A DNA stretch of 10,916 nt from Acidobacteriota bacterium (GTDB taxonomy: Bacteria; Acidobacteriota; Vicinamibacteria; Vicinamibacterales; UBA8438), in the NCBI GenBank assembly GCA_011523485.1, contig WTGR01000063.1, positions 1 through 10,916 of the forward strand, read 5' to 3'. Below are positions 1 through 6,164 of the stretch, piece after piece. Made by a program: the position numbers and the translations under genes. Every line of letters starts with the position of its first letter. Position 1 is the stretch's first letter. The notes beneath the pieces are model-generated. The model saw only the letters and a list, made by a program, of their open reading frames with translations. It was not told where the DNA came from and ran no database searches.

Positions 1-944
1 GACGTGATGTCGCCGCTGCCGGTCGCGTCGATGGCCACCACGCGGCCCATCGTGCCCCGGTCGATGTTCTCCTCGCTGTGGGCGACATAGACGGTGGTGC
101 CGTCGATGACCGGCGACACGTTGATGCCGCGCTGGCTGAGGTGGAACTCCCAGACCTTGACGCCGGTGCGGGCCTGCAGCGCATAGATGTGGCCGTCGGC
201 GTTCCCGTCGATGATCAGCCGCCGGCCGTCGACCACGGCGACGATCGGCACCGACTGCGTGTTCATGTCGGCCGGCTGGCCGCCCGGCGTCGATGCCCAG
301 CGCACCCGGCCGGTCCGCTTGTCGAACGCCACGTAGCGGTGCCGCGGCGGTCCGCCGAGGCTGCCCCAGGCCGAGCCGATAACGCTCAGGATCAGTCGAT
401 CCTCGTCGATGATCGGCGTCGACGTGCGTCCCCCGTAGCCGGAGGCGCGCCCGAGATCCTCGCTGAGACGCCAGCTCCAGACGATGTCGCCTTCGCGATC
501 GAAGCAGTGCAGGTGGCCGTCGACGTTCAGCGCGTAGAGGTGGCCGGTTTCGGGGTCGCCGGTCACGCTGCCCCAGCCGACCCGGTTGAAGGGGACGGTG
601 GTGTTGAGGACGCTGAAGGTATGCTCCCACAGCTTCGAGCCGTTCTCGGCGTTCCAGCAGGTGACGATTTCCTTCTTTTCGACGCCGTCGCCGATGCGGC
701 CGTTGGCGCACACGCGCCCGTCGAAGACGGCCGGGGTCGAACGGGCGATGTACTCCTGGAACCAGATCAGGTTCTCGCCGTCCACCGACCAGCTCGACAC
801 GAGTCCGGTCTGATCCGAGACGCCGGTCTGCAGCCGGCCGCGCCAGCTCGGCCAGTCCTGGGCCGTCGCGGCGCTGGCCAGGAACACGAGGCACGGAACG
901 AGGACGGCCACGCGCAGGGCGGCGCTGTGAGCGGTCTTGGTCAT
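1..944 (-). CDS. Secreted PQQ-like beta-propeller protein (partial, 3' end beyond window)
   Basis: The first 314 residues are visible; the reading frame is open to the left edge, so the C-terminus is missing. Residues 1-28 look like a Sec signal peptide (basic start, hydrophobic core VAVLVPCLVFLASA, cleavage after ATA before QDW). The mature start DWPSWRG is the usual opening of PQQ-like/BamB-like propeller proteins. Blade motifs repeat through the protein: CWNAENGSKLW (about 96-106), CFDREGDIVW (147-156), AFDKRTGRVRW (206-216), ALQARTGVKVW (255-265) and VVAIDATGSG (302-311). Such proteins are exported; many have no proven cofactor, so a PQQ enzyme cannot be told from a structural or binding propeller here. 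The ATG at 944 is supported by an AAGGA ribosome site at 952-956, seven bases upstream. The fold is near certain, the function unknown. Confidence 0.88.
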   Translation of the reverse strand, partial: MTKTAHSAALRVAVLVPCLVFLASAATAQDWPSWRGRLQTGVSDQTGLVSSWSVDGENLIWFQEYIARSTPAVFDGRVCANGRIGDGVEKKEIVTCWNAENGSKLWEHTFSVLNTTVPFNRVGWGSVTGDPETGHLYALNVDGHLHCFDREGDIVWSWRLSEDLGRASGYGGRTSTPIIDEDRLILSVIGSAWGSLGGPPRHRYVAFDKRTGRVRWASTPGGQPADMNTQSVPIVAVVDGRRLIIDGNADGHIYALQARTGVKVWEFHLSQRGINVSPVIDGTTVYVAHSEENIDRGTMGRVVAIDATGSGDIT

Positions 945-989
945 CCGGCAATCCTTCGTTGACATGGAGTGTTCGATCTGCGGCGAGAG

Positions 990-998
990 ATTTTATCA
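990..998 (-). promoter_or_regulatory. Extended -10 promoter element for the propeller gene
   Basis: Read on the minus strand this is TGATAAAAT, a good match to the extended -10 form TGnTATAAT. It is one of the few AT-rich spots in the area and lies about 46 bases upstream of the ATG at 944, leaving a short leader with its ribosome site. No clear -35 is seen, which is tolerated by extended -10 promoters. The assignment rests on sequence match and position only. Confidence 0.45.
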
Positions 999-1039
999 CG
1001 CCGCCCCGCACCGCTCGGACCGGGTTTCCGCCGCTCCTC

Positions 1040-1067
1040 TTGACCGACCGATCCGGTCGGGTATAGG
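1040..1067 (+). promoter_or_regulatory. Sigma70-like promoter with embedded inverted-repeat operator
   Basis: TTGACC (1040-1045) and TATAGG (1062-1067) are separated by 16 bases and resemble -35 and -10 hexamers. Between and partly overlapping them lies a perfect dyad at 1044-1060, CCGACCG-atc-CGGTCGG, with seven-base arms and a three-base centre. A repressor bound there would block polymerase directly. The dyad resembles operators of TetR-type repressors in general shape, but no regulator gene is in the window. The likely target is the DUF6787-like gene starting about 220 bases downstream; the minus-strand promoter for the propeller gene is only about 45 bases away and might also be affected. 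Confidence 0.45.
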
Positions 1068-1079
1068 CTCGTCGAATAT

Positions 1080-1098
1080 GAGACTGAGACCCATTCTC
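1080..1098. promoter_or_regulatory. Fur-like box (candidate)
   Basis: The 19-mer GAGACTGAGACCCATTCTC matches the classical Fur consensus GATAATGATAATCATTATC at 13 of 19 positions by my count. Its core, TGAGACCCATTCTCA (1085-1099), has outer TGAG/CTCA arms in the 7-1-7 spacing. It lies just downstream of the plus-strand promoter at 1040-1067, where bound Fur-family protein would act as a roadblock. The match is imperfect in the inner arms, and no iron-uptake gene adjoins it, so it stays a candidate. Confidence 0.3.
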
Positions 1099-1287
1099 AA
1101 AACGTCATGACGGCGCTCCCGCGATCGCGGCGCCGTTCCGCCCGCGCCGCGATGCCGTAATATCGTGCAGTTCCGGTGCGCAATCGGGCAGCACATCAGC
1201 GAGGAGGTTGCACGTCTTGAGGGCTACGTCACCTTGGATCGACCGTTTGCCGGGGCCGTCGACACCCGGTCTTCGGAGCACGGACCG

Positions 1288-1596
1288 TTGAGCGTCTTCC
1301 ATCGGATGAAGGAGCGGTGGGGCGTCGGCTTCTGGGGCCTGGTCGCCATCCTGCTGGCCTTTTCCCTCGCCGGCATGACCACGCTGCAGTTGAAGGGCCC
1401 GGTGATGGGGTTCATCATGCCCGCGACGGCGCCCGGGTGGCTGCAATGGGCGGTGTACCTGGTCGTGATGCTGCCCGTCTACCAGGTGCTGCTCCTCGCC
1501 TACGGCACGCTCCTCGGGCAATTCGACTTCTTCTGGAGCAAGCTGAAGGCGGTCGGCCGGTTGATCGCCGGCAGGCCGGCCCGCGTGTCCGGCTGA
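1288..1596 (+). CDS. Small membrane protein, DUF6787-like
   Basis: The 102-residue product begins SVFHRMKERWGV and has two hydrophobic segments (roughly residues 13-30, FWGLVAILLAFSLAG, and 48-72, WLQWAVYLVVMLPVYQVLLLAYG). It ends with a GQFDFFWSKLK stretch and a short basic tail. The KERWGV start, a two-segment hairpin, and the GQF-x-FF motif after the second segment match my memory of the DUF6787 family, whose function is unknown. I chose a TTG start at 1288 because GGAG (1275-1278) sits nine bases upstream. The ATG at 1306 (96 residues) has no ribosome site but is equally possible; a GTG at 1165 would add an unsupported 41-residue extension. The stop lies 14 bases from that of the convergent HupE-like gene. 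Confidence 0.65.
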   Translation: MSVFHRMKERWGVGFWGLVAILLAFSLAGMTTLQLKGPVMGFIMPATAPGWLQWAVYLVVMLPVYQVLLLAYGTLLGQFDFFWSKLKAVGRLIAGRPARVSG

Positions 1597-1610
1597 CCCG
1601 CCGATCGGGG

Positions 1611-2729
1611 CTACCGGAGCACGCGTTCGACGGCCCAGAACAGACCCACCAGGGCGATGCCGGCCGAGGCCGGCACCACCAGCCGGGCCCGGTACCACGG
1701 TTCGGAGCGGAACCAGCCGCACGCCAGCGCGGCGCCGGCGATCACGGCGAGTTGACCCAATTCGATCCCGGCGTTGAAGCTGAGCAGCGCCAGCAGGCGT
1801 TCCTGCTCCGGCAGCCCGAGCTCGCCGAGCACCCCGGCGAAGCCGAGGCCGTGCAGCAGGCCGAACCCGAAGACGACGGGCGGCCGCCAGCGGGTCATGC
1901 GATCCGTCAGCACGTTCTCCACCGCCACGTAGACGATGGACAGCGCGATCAACGGCTCGACGAGGCGCGGCGACAACGCCACGATGTCGAGCGCCGCCAG
2001 GGTCAGCGTCACCGCGTGGGCCAGGGTGAACGCCGTCACCTGCCAGACGAGTGGCCGGAGCCGCGCGCTCAGCAGGAACAGTCCCAGCACGAACAGGATG
2101 TGATCGAGTCCTTCCGGGACGATGTGGATGAACCCGAGGCGCAGGTAGCTCTCCGCCACCGCGGCGCGGCCGGGCGGGGTGACCGGCACCGTCAGATCCA
2201 GGGGGTCGCTGCGGGCCCCGGCCTCGAGCACGGAGCGGGCCTCGATGCCCCGCGCCGGGTCGCGGATCGTCAGGTGGACCTCGCCGAACGCCCGCGAAGC
2301 GAAGAACCCGACGGTGACGGCGCCCTCCGGAATCGCGCCGCGGAGCCGGGCGGTCAGGCCCAGCACGGTGGGGATCTCGGCCTCGGTCGCACGCGGGGTG
2401 CCGTGGTCGGGAAACGAGACGTCGAACGGGACCGGGTCGTCGTCGAAGCGGACCCGCACGCGCCGTTCGAACAGCCGTCGCAGCCGTCCGAGACGCGACT
2501 CGAAGGCGTCCGGCGGGAGACTCTCCAGCGCCGCCGCCAACTCCGCGTCGTCCGTGTCGATGGGGGCGCCGAGGGCGAGGGCGTCGAGATCGTAGATGAG
2601 GTCCGCTTCGAAGCTGCCGTCGGCGCCCAGCGTGAGCGTCACCTCCGTGAACGAGAGTGGATGGGCGAGGGCGCTCGACGCGCCGAGCAGCCAGAACAGA
2701 CCCGCAAGCGCTGCGGCTCGGAACAGCAT
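1611..2729 (-). CDS. HupE/UreJ-family membrane protein
   Basis: The product is 372 residues from the ATG at 2729. A signal peptide (LFRAAALAGLFWLLGASSALA) is followed by HPLSFTEV and about 170 residues of probable periplasmic domain. Six membrane segments make up the rest. Conserved features are GFIHIVPEGLDHILF (H202, D209, H210), FTLAHAVTL (H238), GLLHGLGFAG (H293) and FNAGIELGQL (N319, E323). The His/Asp pattern and order match the HupE_UreJ_2 family, related to nickel-linked HupE and UreJ. The metal handled by this branch is not established, and no hydrogenase or urease gene is nearby. An in-frame ATG at 2792 would put 21 extra residues before the signal peptide, so the inner start is preferred. 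It is the last gene of a probable operon with the PhoX-like gene, 94 bases downstream of its stop. Confidence 0.85.
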   Translation of the reverse strand: MLFRAAALAGLFWLLGASSALAHPLSFTEVTLTLGADGSFEADLIYDLDALALGAPIDTDDAELAAALESLPPDAFESRLGRLRRLFERRVRVRFDDDPVPFDVSFPDHGTPRATEAEIPTVLGLTARLRGAIPEGAVTVGFFASRAFGEVHLTIRDPARGIEARSVLEAGARSDPLDLTVPVTPPGRAAVAESYLRLGFIHIVPEGLDHILFVLGLFLLSARLRPLVWQVTAFTLAHAVTLTLAALDIVALSPRLVEPLIALSIVYVAVENVLTDRMTRWRPPVVFGFGLLHGLGFAGVLGELGLPEQERLLALLSFNAGIELGQLAVIAGAALACGWFRSEPWYRARLVVPASAGIALVGLFWAVERVLR

Positions 2730-2823
2730 GGTCCCTGGATGGCCCACCATGGTGAGGAGAACGCGAGGACGGCCCGAGCCGGGGGCGGTCACGGCGGGGA
2801 TCCGGGACCGGCTCCGAGCGTGC

Positions 2824-4242
2824 TCACAGGGGACCGTCGGCCCATGGGCCGGTCACCGCGAACGTGATGCCCGGCGACTGCGCGTTGAAGAAGAGCCAGC
2901 GGCCGTCCGGGCTGTAGGTGGCCCCGGCGAACTCGCGGGCGCGGAAGTCGCCGGCGATGCCGTTCCTTTCGCCGTCGAGGACGATGTTGTTCCGGGCGAA
3001 GGAGAAGATCGAGCCGTCGACGGTGAGTCCCCGGACGAAGTTGTCCACGCCGCCGTCCTCGCACAGCACGAGGCCCCCGCGCGGGCTCACGCAGAGGTTG
3101 TCGGGCATGTCGAGCACATCCTTCCCGGGCGACTCGAAGATCAGCCGCACGCGTTCGCCGCGCGGATCGTACTCCCAGACCTGCCCCGCCGCGGCCTCGC
3201 CGCCGGTGGTCGACACGATGTAGATCCGGCCGTCGCCGTACCAGGTCCCTTCGAGTCGCGCGAAGGCCGCTCCGCCTCCGGCGACGCCCTGCTCGAACAC
3301 GCTGCCCTCGGTGACCTCGGCCGGGTCCGGATCGTCGATCGGGGCCCAGGACACCGGCCGCCAGATTCCCACCGACTGGCCCGTGCGAAGATCGGCTCGC
3401 GGCGTGTCCGCGATGCGGAGCATCTCAAGGCGCCCGCCGGCGGAGAGCACGCCGGTCTCGTTGGGCAGGAACCGATAGAAGCCCGAGGTTCCGCGGTCCT
3501 CGGTCTCATACACGATTCCGGTTGCCGGATCGATGGCTACCGCCTCGTGCACGAACCGGCCCATCGCCCGGTACGGCTCCGCCGACGCGCCTCCGTCGGC
3601 CGGGACCTCGAACACGTACCCGTGCGGCCGCTCGTAGTCCGGGGTCGCGAGCCGCTGGCGCAACGACTCCAGAAACGAGGGCTCGGCGCCCGGCCCGAGC
3701 ACGGTTTCCTCGCAGGTGAGCCACGAGCCCCACGGCGTCGGGCCGCCCGCGCAGTTGACGGCCGTTCCGGCCAGGCTCGTCCAGGCCTCGTGGACCGTTC
3801 CGGCCGCCGTATCGAACTCGATGGTAGTGGTACCGCCCCCGCCGACCGCGTCGTAGAGCGGGTTGTCCGCGAACGCCCCGCCCGAACGGATCTCGTGGTT
3901 GCGGATGAGGCGGATGCGGCTGCCCGTTGCCGCGAAGGCCGCCATGCCGTCGTGTGCCGGGGGCGTCGCCCGTCCGTCGGCCAGCGGGTCGCCGGTCCAG
4001 CCGAACGTCAGGTAGCGGAAGCCCGCCGGGAGGTGCAGCAACGGCAGGCCCGTCGTCTCGTCCCGGACCGGGCGCAGCGGGCCGTAGCCGACCTCGCCCG
4101 GTATCCGGCCTCCGACGGGCGACTGTCCACGAGAGGCGGCCGCGGCGCGGCCCGCGAGCGCGTGAAAGGGTACGGCGCCGAGAGCGACGCCGGTCAGGGA
4201 CAGGAAGGTCCGGCGATTCACGCCGTGAGGCTGTGTAGACAT
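2824..4242 (-). CDS. PhoX/DUF839-family protein, TAT-exported
   Basis: The 472-residue protein opens with a twin-arginine signal: NRRTFL at 9-14 (R10, R11), a hydrophobic stretch, and a cleavage region near AGRAAAA (30-36). Family landmarks follow in order: RLIRNHE (111-117), NCAGGPTPWGSWLTCEE (163-179), RFVHEAVAIDP (229-239), YETEDRG (245-251), DNLCVSPRGGLVLCEDGG (381-398), and a terminal FAGATYSPDGRWLFFNAQSP (438-457) followed by GITFAVTGPW. These are characteristic of PhoX-type proteins. Characterised PhoX is a periplasmic phosphomonoesterase with an iron-calcium cluster using acidic residues and a cysteine; C164 or C177 could correspond. Many DUF839 members are untested, so phosphatase activity is inferred. 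TAT export suits a protein that folds around its metal cluster in the cytoplasm. The ATG at 4242 gives the twin-arginine motif at the usual position; the ribosome site is weak. Confidence 0.88.
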   Translation of the reverse strand: MSTQPHGVNRRTFLSLTGVALGAVPFHALAGRAAAASRGQSPVGGRIPGEVGYGPLRPVRDETTGLPLLHLPAGFRYLTFGWTGDPLADGRATPPAHDGMAAFAATGSRIRLIRNHEIRSGGAFADNPLYDAVGGGGTTTIEFDTAAGTVHEAWTSLAGTAVNCAGGPTPWGSWLTCEETVLGPGAEPSFLESLRQRLATPDYERPHGYVFEVPADGGASAEPYRAMGRFVHEAVAIDPATGIVYETEDRGTSGFYRFLPNETGVLSAGGRLEMLRIADTPRADLRTGQSVGIWRPVSWAPIDDPDPAEVTEGSVFEQGVAGGGAAFARLEGTWYGDGRIYIVSTTGGEAAAGQVWEYDPRGERVRLIFESPGKDVLDMPDNLCVSPRGGLVLCEDGGVDNFVRGLTVDGSIFSFARNNIVLDGERNGIAGDFRAREFAGATYSPDGRWLFFNAQSPGITFAVTGPWADGPL

Positions 4243-4284
4243 GACATCAGTCCAGCGACAGGTCGTGACGAGCGCGTGACCGCA

Positions 4285-4740
4285 TCAGCGCCGCAGCTTG
4301 ATCCGGTAGGGACGGCCCCGCCGCAGGAAGTTGATCTGGGTGTCGCTGTCCCTGCCGACGCTCGCCAGGCCGGCCCCGGCGTCGTCGGCCCCGGCCACGT
4401 CGACGCCCGCGACGCGATAGATCATGTCCCCCGCCTGCACGCCCGCGACGGCTGCGATGCCGTCGTCCTCGACCTCGACGACCAACGCGCCGTCACGGAT
4501 CTGCAGGTTGTCCGGCTCGGCCCATTCGGTGAGCAACAGGGTCGCCCGCGCGTCGCACAAGTCGAGTCCGAGCGTCACCACTGCTACCGGCGTCCCGGCT
4601 GCGCATCGATACAGCGCCGGTGGGGCCGGCTGGGCGCCGGACGGCACGGGAGCGGCCGATCCCGGAACGCCGGCCAGCGCGAGCGCCGCCGCCAAGCCGG
4701 CGGCTCTCAGGATCCACGCAACCGGGCGACGCATGCACAT
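4285..4740 (-). CDS. Secreted PDZ-domain protein of unknown function
   Basis: From the ATG at 4740 the product is 151 residues. Residues 1-30 form a signal peptide (MCMRRP, then a hydrophobic alanine/leucine core, cleavage near GSAA). A middle part carries two cysteines (YRCAAG, C46; LDLCDA, C62) that could form a disulfide outside the cytoplasm. The C-terminal half (about 84-151) looks like a PDZ domain: GALVVEVEDDG, GVQAGDMIYRVAGVDV, and a final strand GRPYRIKLRR. There is no protease domain, so this is likely a binding or scaffold protein. It lies 42 bases upstream of the PhoX-like gene on the same strand. An ATG at 4734 is the alternative start; the frame is open to 4827, but that would bury the signal peptide. 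Confidence 0.68.
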   Translation of the reverse strand: MCMRRPVAWILRAAGLAAALALAGVPGSAAPVPSGAQPAPPALYRCAAGTPVAVVTLGLDLCDARATLLLTEWAEPDNLQIRDGALVVEVEDDGIAAVAGVQAGDMIYRVAGVDVAGADDAGAGLASVGRDSDTQINFLRRGRPYRIKLRR

Positions 4741-4748
4741 GACGAGAC

Positions 4749-4754
4749 AGTATA
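4749..4754 (-). promoter_or_regulatory. -10 element, possibly giving a leaderless PDZ-gene transcript
   Basis: On the minus strand this reads TATACT, a five-of-six match to the -10 consensus in otherwise very GC-rich sequence. The ATG at 4740 begins eight bases after it, about where transcription would start, and there is no ribosome site between. The expected -35 position (about 4772-4777) reads GGGAAC, a poor match to TTGACA. If real, it would serve the PDZ, PhoX and HupE-like genes. Confidence 0.38.
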
Positions 4755-4761
4755 AGCGGCG

Positions 4762-4803
4762 CGGCCCGGCCGTTCCCGCGGTCTCGCGCGAAGAGCCGGG
4801 CCG
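4762..4803 (-). terminator. GC-rich hairpin downstream of the OsmC gene
   Basis: Nine-base arms, CGGCCCGGC (4762-4770) and GCCGGGCCG (4795-4803), are perfectly complementary around a 24-base loop. The hairpin lies about 80 bases past the OsmC stop and before the PDZ-gene promoter, where a terminator would be expected. There is no T-tract, so it may act with Rho, or may simply reflect GC-rich composition. Confidence 0.25.
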
Positions 4804-4881
4804 GCCGCATCGGGACTCGCCCGACAAGCGTTGCCTGCGGCTCCGCTACTGGGAGTTTGCATCGTTCTACGGCGCAGACTC

Positions 4882-5307
4882 CTACGACTCCAGGACGGCG
4901 TTCAGCGAGATCTCGGCGTTCATCAGCTTCGAGATCGGGCAGCCGACCTTCGCGCCGTTCGCCGTCTCGTTGAAAGCGGCCTGGCTGATGCCGGGCACCC
5001 TGGCCGAGCACTCGAGGTGGATCTTCGTCACCGCGACCCCGCCCTCGACCGGCTCCATCGTCACCGTCGCGGTGGTGCTCACGTGGTCCGGCGTGTTGCC
5101 GCCCTTCGCGAGCTCGTTCGACAGCGCCATCGAGTAGCAGCCGGCGTGCGCGGCCGCGACGAGCTCCTCGGGATTCGTCCCCGGGCTGCCCTCGAACCGC
5201 GTCGCGAACGTGAACGCGGCGTCGGACAGGACGCCGCTGTTGGCCGAGATCGTGCCGCTGCCGCCCTTCAGGTCGCCCTTCCAGACTGCCGATGCCTTGC
5301 TGTCCAT
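4882..5307 (-). CDS. osmC: OsmC-family peroxidase
   Basis: The product is 141 residues, the normal length for this family. The N-terminal strand pair (ASAVWKGDLKGGSGTIS) leads to TNPEELVAAAHAGCYSMAL, which carries C57 and the conserved acidic residues E47/E48. The second conserved cysteine, C123, lies in GAKVGCPISKLMNAEI. OsmC-type enzymes are cytoplasmic and reduce organic hydroperoxides through this cysteine pair; here both are present. The ATG at 5307 is fixed by AGGAGG at 5312-5317, four bases upstream. The frame is open back to 5529, but that extension has no family match. It is a stand-alone leftward gene, divergent from the toxin-antitoxin pair. The symbol denotes the family; Ohr would be the main alternative subgroup. 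Confidence 0.9.
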   Translation of the reverse strand: MDSKASAVWKGDLKGGSGTISANSGVLSDAAFTFATRFEGSPGTNPEELVAAAHAGCYSMALSNELAKGGNTPDHVSTTATVTMEPVEGGVAVTKIHLECSARVPGISQAAFNETANGAKVGCPISKLMNAEISLNAVLES

Positions 5308-5311
5308 GCTG

Positions 5312-5317
5312 CCTCCT
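5312..5317 (-). promoter_or_regulatory. Ribosome binding site of the OsmC gene
   Basis: AGGAGG on the minus strand, four bases before the ATG at 5307. It is the strongest Shine-Dalgarno match directly preceding a start in this window and decides the start over the longer open frame. Confidence 0.7.
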
Positions 5318-5533
5318 GGCTGCCCGGCCGCCGCCCGCGCGGCCCGGAGCCGGGCATCGTCTTCGTCGACTGTGGTGTGTGCGGTGCACCCGGAGCGCGG
5401 GAGCCGAAGTGCACTGGACTCTAGATCGACCCGTTCGCGTGGCGCAACACCCGGAGGTTGCGGGTCGCTGATGTCTGCGGCTCGTTCACCGCCGCTACCT
5501 GCCGGCTCGACGGCGTCGTTCGCTGCCAAGCCA

Positions 5534-5549
5534 TAGCATCTGCTAGCAT
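5534..5549. promoter_or_regulatory. Probable autoregulatory operator of the toxin-antitoxin pair
   Basis: The sequence TAGCATCTGCTAGCAT contains TAGCA (5534-5538), its inverse TGCTA (5541-5545) and a third half-site TAGCA (5544-5548). This gives a 5-2-5 dyad merged with an eight-base palindrome TGCTAGCA. It lies 22 bases before the antitoxin ATG. Closely spaced short inverted half-sites at this position are typical of ribbon-helix-helix antitoxins, which bind as arrays of dimers and repress their own operon. Assignment is by structure and location. Confidence 0.5.
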
Positions 5550-5570
5550 TTCCGTGCGGGAGGGATTGGA

Positions 5571-5795
5571 ATGCCGACTGTGCAGGTGAGTGCGCGTATC
5601 GATGCGGCGATCAAGAAGGCCCTCGACGACTACTGCCGGAGGCACGGCGTCGTCATGAACCACTTCATCCAGGAGGCTCTCCTCGACCGGCTGGAGGAAC
5701 TCGAGGACATCGAGGATCTCAAGAAGATCCGTCACGAGCCGACGCGGCCCTTCAGCGAGGTCCTCGCCGAGCTGGACCTCGATGGCAAGGTATAG
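5571..5795 (+). CDS. Ribbon-helix-helix antitoxin
   Basis: The 74-residue protein starts with a beta strand and two helices of the ribbon-helix-helix type (TVQVSARIDAAIKKALDDYC, then HFIQEALLDRLEEL), covering about residues 3-45, which would bind DNA as a dimer. The acidic C-terminal part (EDIEDLKKI, then RPFSEVLAELDLDG) is the likely toxin-wrapping tail, as in RelB-type antitoxins. The start at 5571 has GGGAGGG at 5558-5564, well spaced. Its last 14 bases overlap the toxin gene, so the two are co-transcribed and probably translationally coupled. The expected role is to neutralise the toxin and, with it, repress the promoter at 5534-5549. Confidence 0.85.
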   Translation: MPTVQVSARIDAAIKKALDDYCRRHGVVMNHFIQEALLDRLEELEDIEDLKKIRHEPTRPFSEVLAELDLDGKV

Positions 5796-6042
5796 CATTC
5801 GTGTTTCCCGTACGGCCGAGCGCCAGATCAAGAAGCTGCCGCTCGATGCGAGAGCCCGAGTCGCTCGCTCCGTGCAAGGACTTGCCATCGATCCGTTCCC
5901 CGGCGGGTGCCGAAAGCTCAGCGGTTACGACGACGTATTCCGTGTCCGTGCGGGACCGTATCGCATCCTCTACAGCGTGAACACCGGCGTTCTCATCGTC
6001 ATCGTCCTGAAAGTGGGCCACCGCAGGAACGTGTATCGATGA
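5782..6042 (+). CDS. RelE/ParE-superfamily toxin
   Basis: The 86-residue protein matches the RelE fold and length: an N-terminal strand and helix (YSIRVSRTAERQIKKLP), a central GGCRKLSGYDDVFRVRAGPY (41-60), and the closing VLKVGHRRNVYR. Basic and aromatic residues expected in a ribosome-dependent mRNA interferase are present: K45, R54, R56, R61, H80, R81 and Y85. The alternative ParE activity (gyrase inhibition) cannot be excluded from sequence alone, but the KLxG, RVRxGxYRI and GHRxxVY pattern favours RelE-type RNases. The ATG at 5782 lies inside the end of the antitoxin gene with no ribosome site of its own, consistent with coupled translation and excess antitoxin. No truncation or lost key residue is seen, so the module looks intact. 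Confidence 0.85.
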   Translation: MARYSIRVSRTAERQIKKLPLDARARVARSVQGLAIDPFPGGCRKLSGYDDVFRVRAGPYRILYSVNTGVLIVIVLKVGHRRNVYR

Positions 6043-6126
6043 CGGGGCGTGCGAGCCTGGGTGCGAGCCGCTCGTCGGCGACCTGTGCCCGCTGCCGGCC
6101 GGCGTGCTGGCGTGCATCCGATTCGT

Positions 6127-6141
6127 GTGTCAACATGACAC
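6127..6141. promoter_or_regulatory. Palindromic operator candidate upstream of the ATPase gene
   Basis: GTGTCA-aca-TGACAC is a perfect dyad with six-base arms, in the 199-base gap between the toxin gene and the ATPase gene and 100 bases before the latter's ATG. It is relatively AT-rich against its surroundings. No regulator gene accompanies it. It may be the control site of the ATPase/DUF4276-like operon. Confidence 0.3.
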
Positions 6142-6150
6142 GCATCGACC

Positions 6151-6164
6151 GCCAGGGCCCTGGC
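6151..6164. repeat. Perfect 14-base palindrome
   Basis: GCCAGGGCCCTGGC is self-complementary with no spacer. It lies 108 bases past the toxin stop and just downstream of the 6127-6141 dyad. It could be part of a terminator for the toxin-antitoxin transcript, but no T-tract follows, and high GC content makes such palindromes common. Confidence 0.25.

Larger units (their letters stand above)
945..1287. other. Divergent intergenic control region, no convincing gene
   Basis: This stretch of 343 bases separates the leftward propeller gene from the rightward small membrane protein gene. It holds the minus-strand extended -10 (990-998), a plus-strand promoter with an internal dyad (1040-1067) and a Fur-like dyad (1080-1098). 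Two tiny overlapping plus-strand ORFs are present (1078-1110, 10 codons; 1107-1160, 17 codons, sharing ATGA), but neither has a ribosome site. The frame of the downstream gene is open back to a GTG at 1165, but that part has no recognisable domain and no ribosome site at the GTG. The region therefore reads as regulatory rather than coding. Confidence 0.5.

Noticed and set aside
78..962. 294-codon open frame on the + strand opposite the propeller gene
   Set aside because: The minus strand shows a signal peptide, ribosome site and repeated propeller motifs; the plus-strand translation is compositional noise.
1317..2867. 516-codon open frame on the + strand across the HupE-like gene
   Set aside because: Antisense shadow of a gene with signal peptide, membrane segments and conserved motifs; its own translation shows no domain.
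2596..4755. 719-codon open frame on the + strand opposite the PhoX-like and PDZ genes
   Set aside because: It is rich in Arg, Ala, Gly, Pro and His with no domain. The opposite strand encodes clear families, so this is a GC-rich antisense shadow.
5343..5356. Short hairpin near GCCCGG-ag-CCGGGC upstream of the OsmC gene
   Set aside because: The loop is only two bases, there is no T-tract, and the position is upstream rather than downstream of a gene; likely chance in GC-rich DNA.
5308..5529. 74-residue N-terminal extension of the OsmC protein
   Set aside because: A strong ribosome site fixes the start at 5307, the extension has no OsmC similarity, and the protein without it has the normal length.
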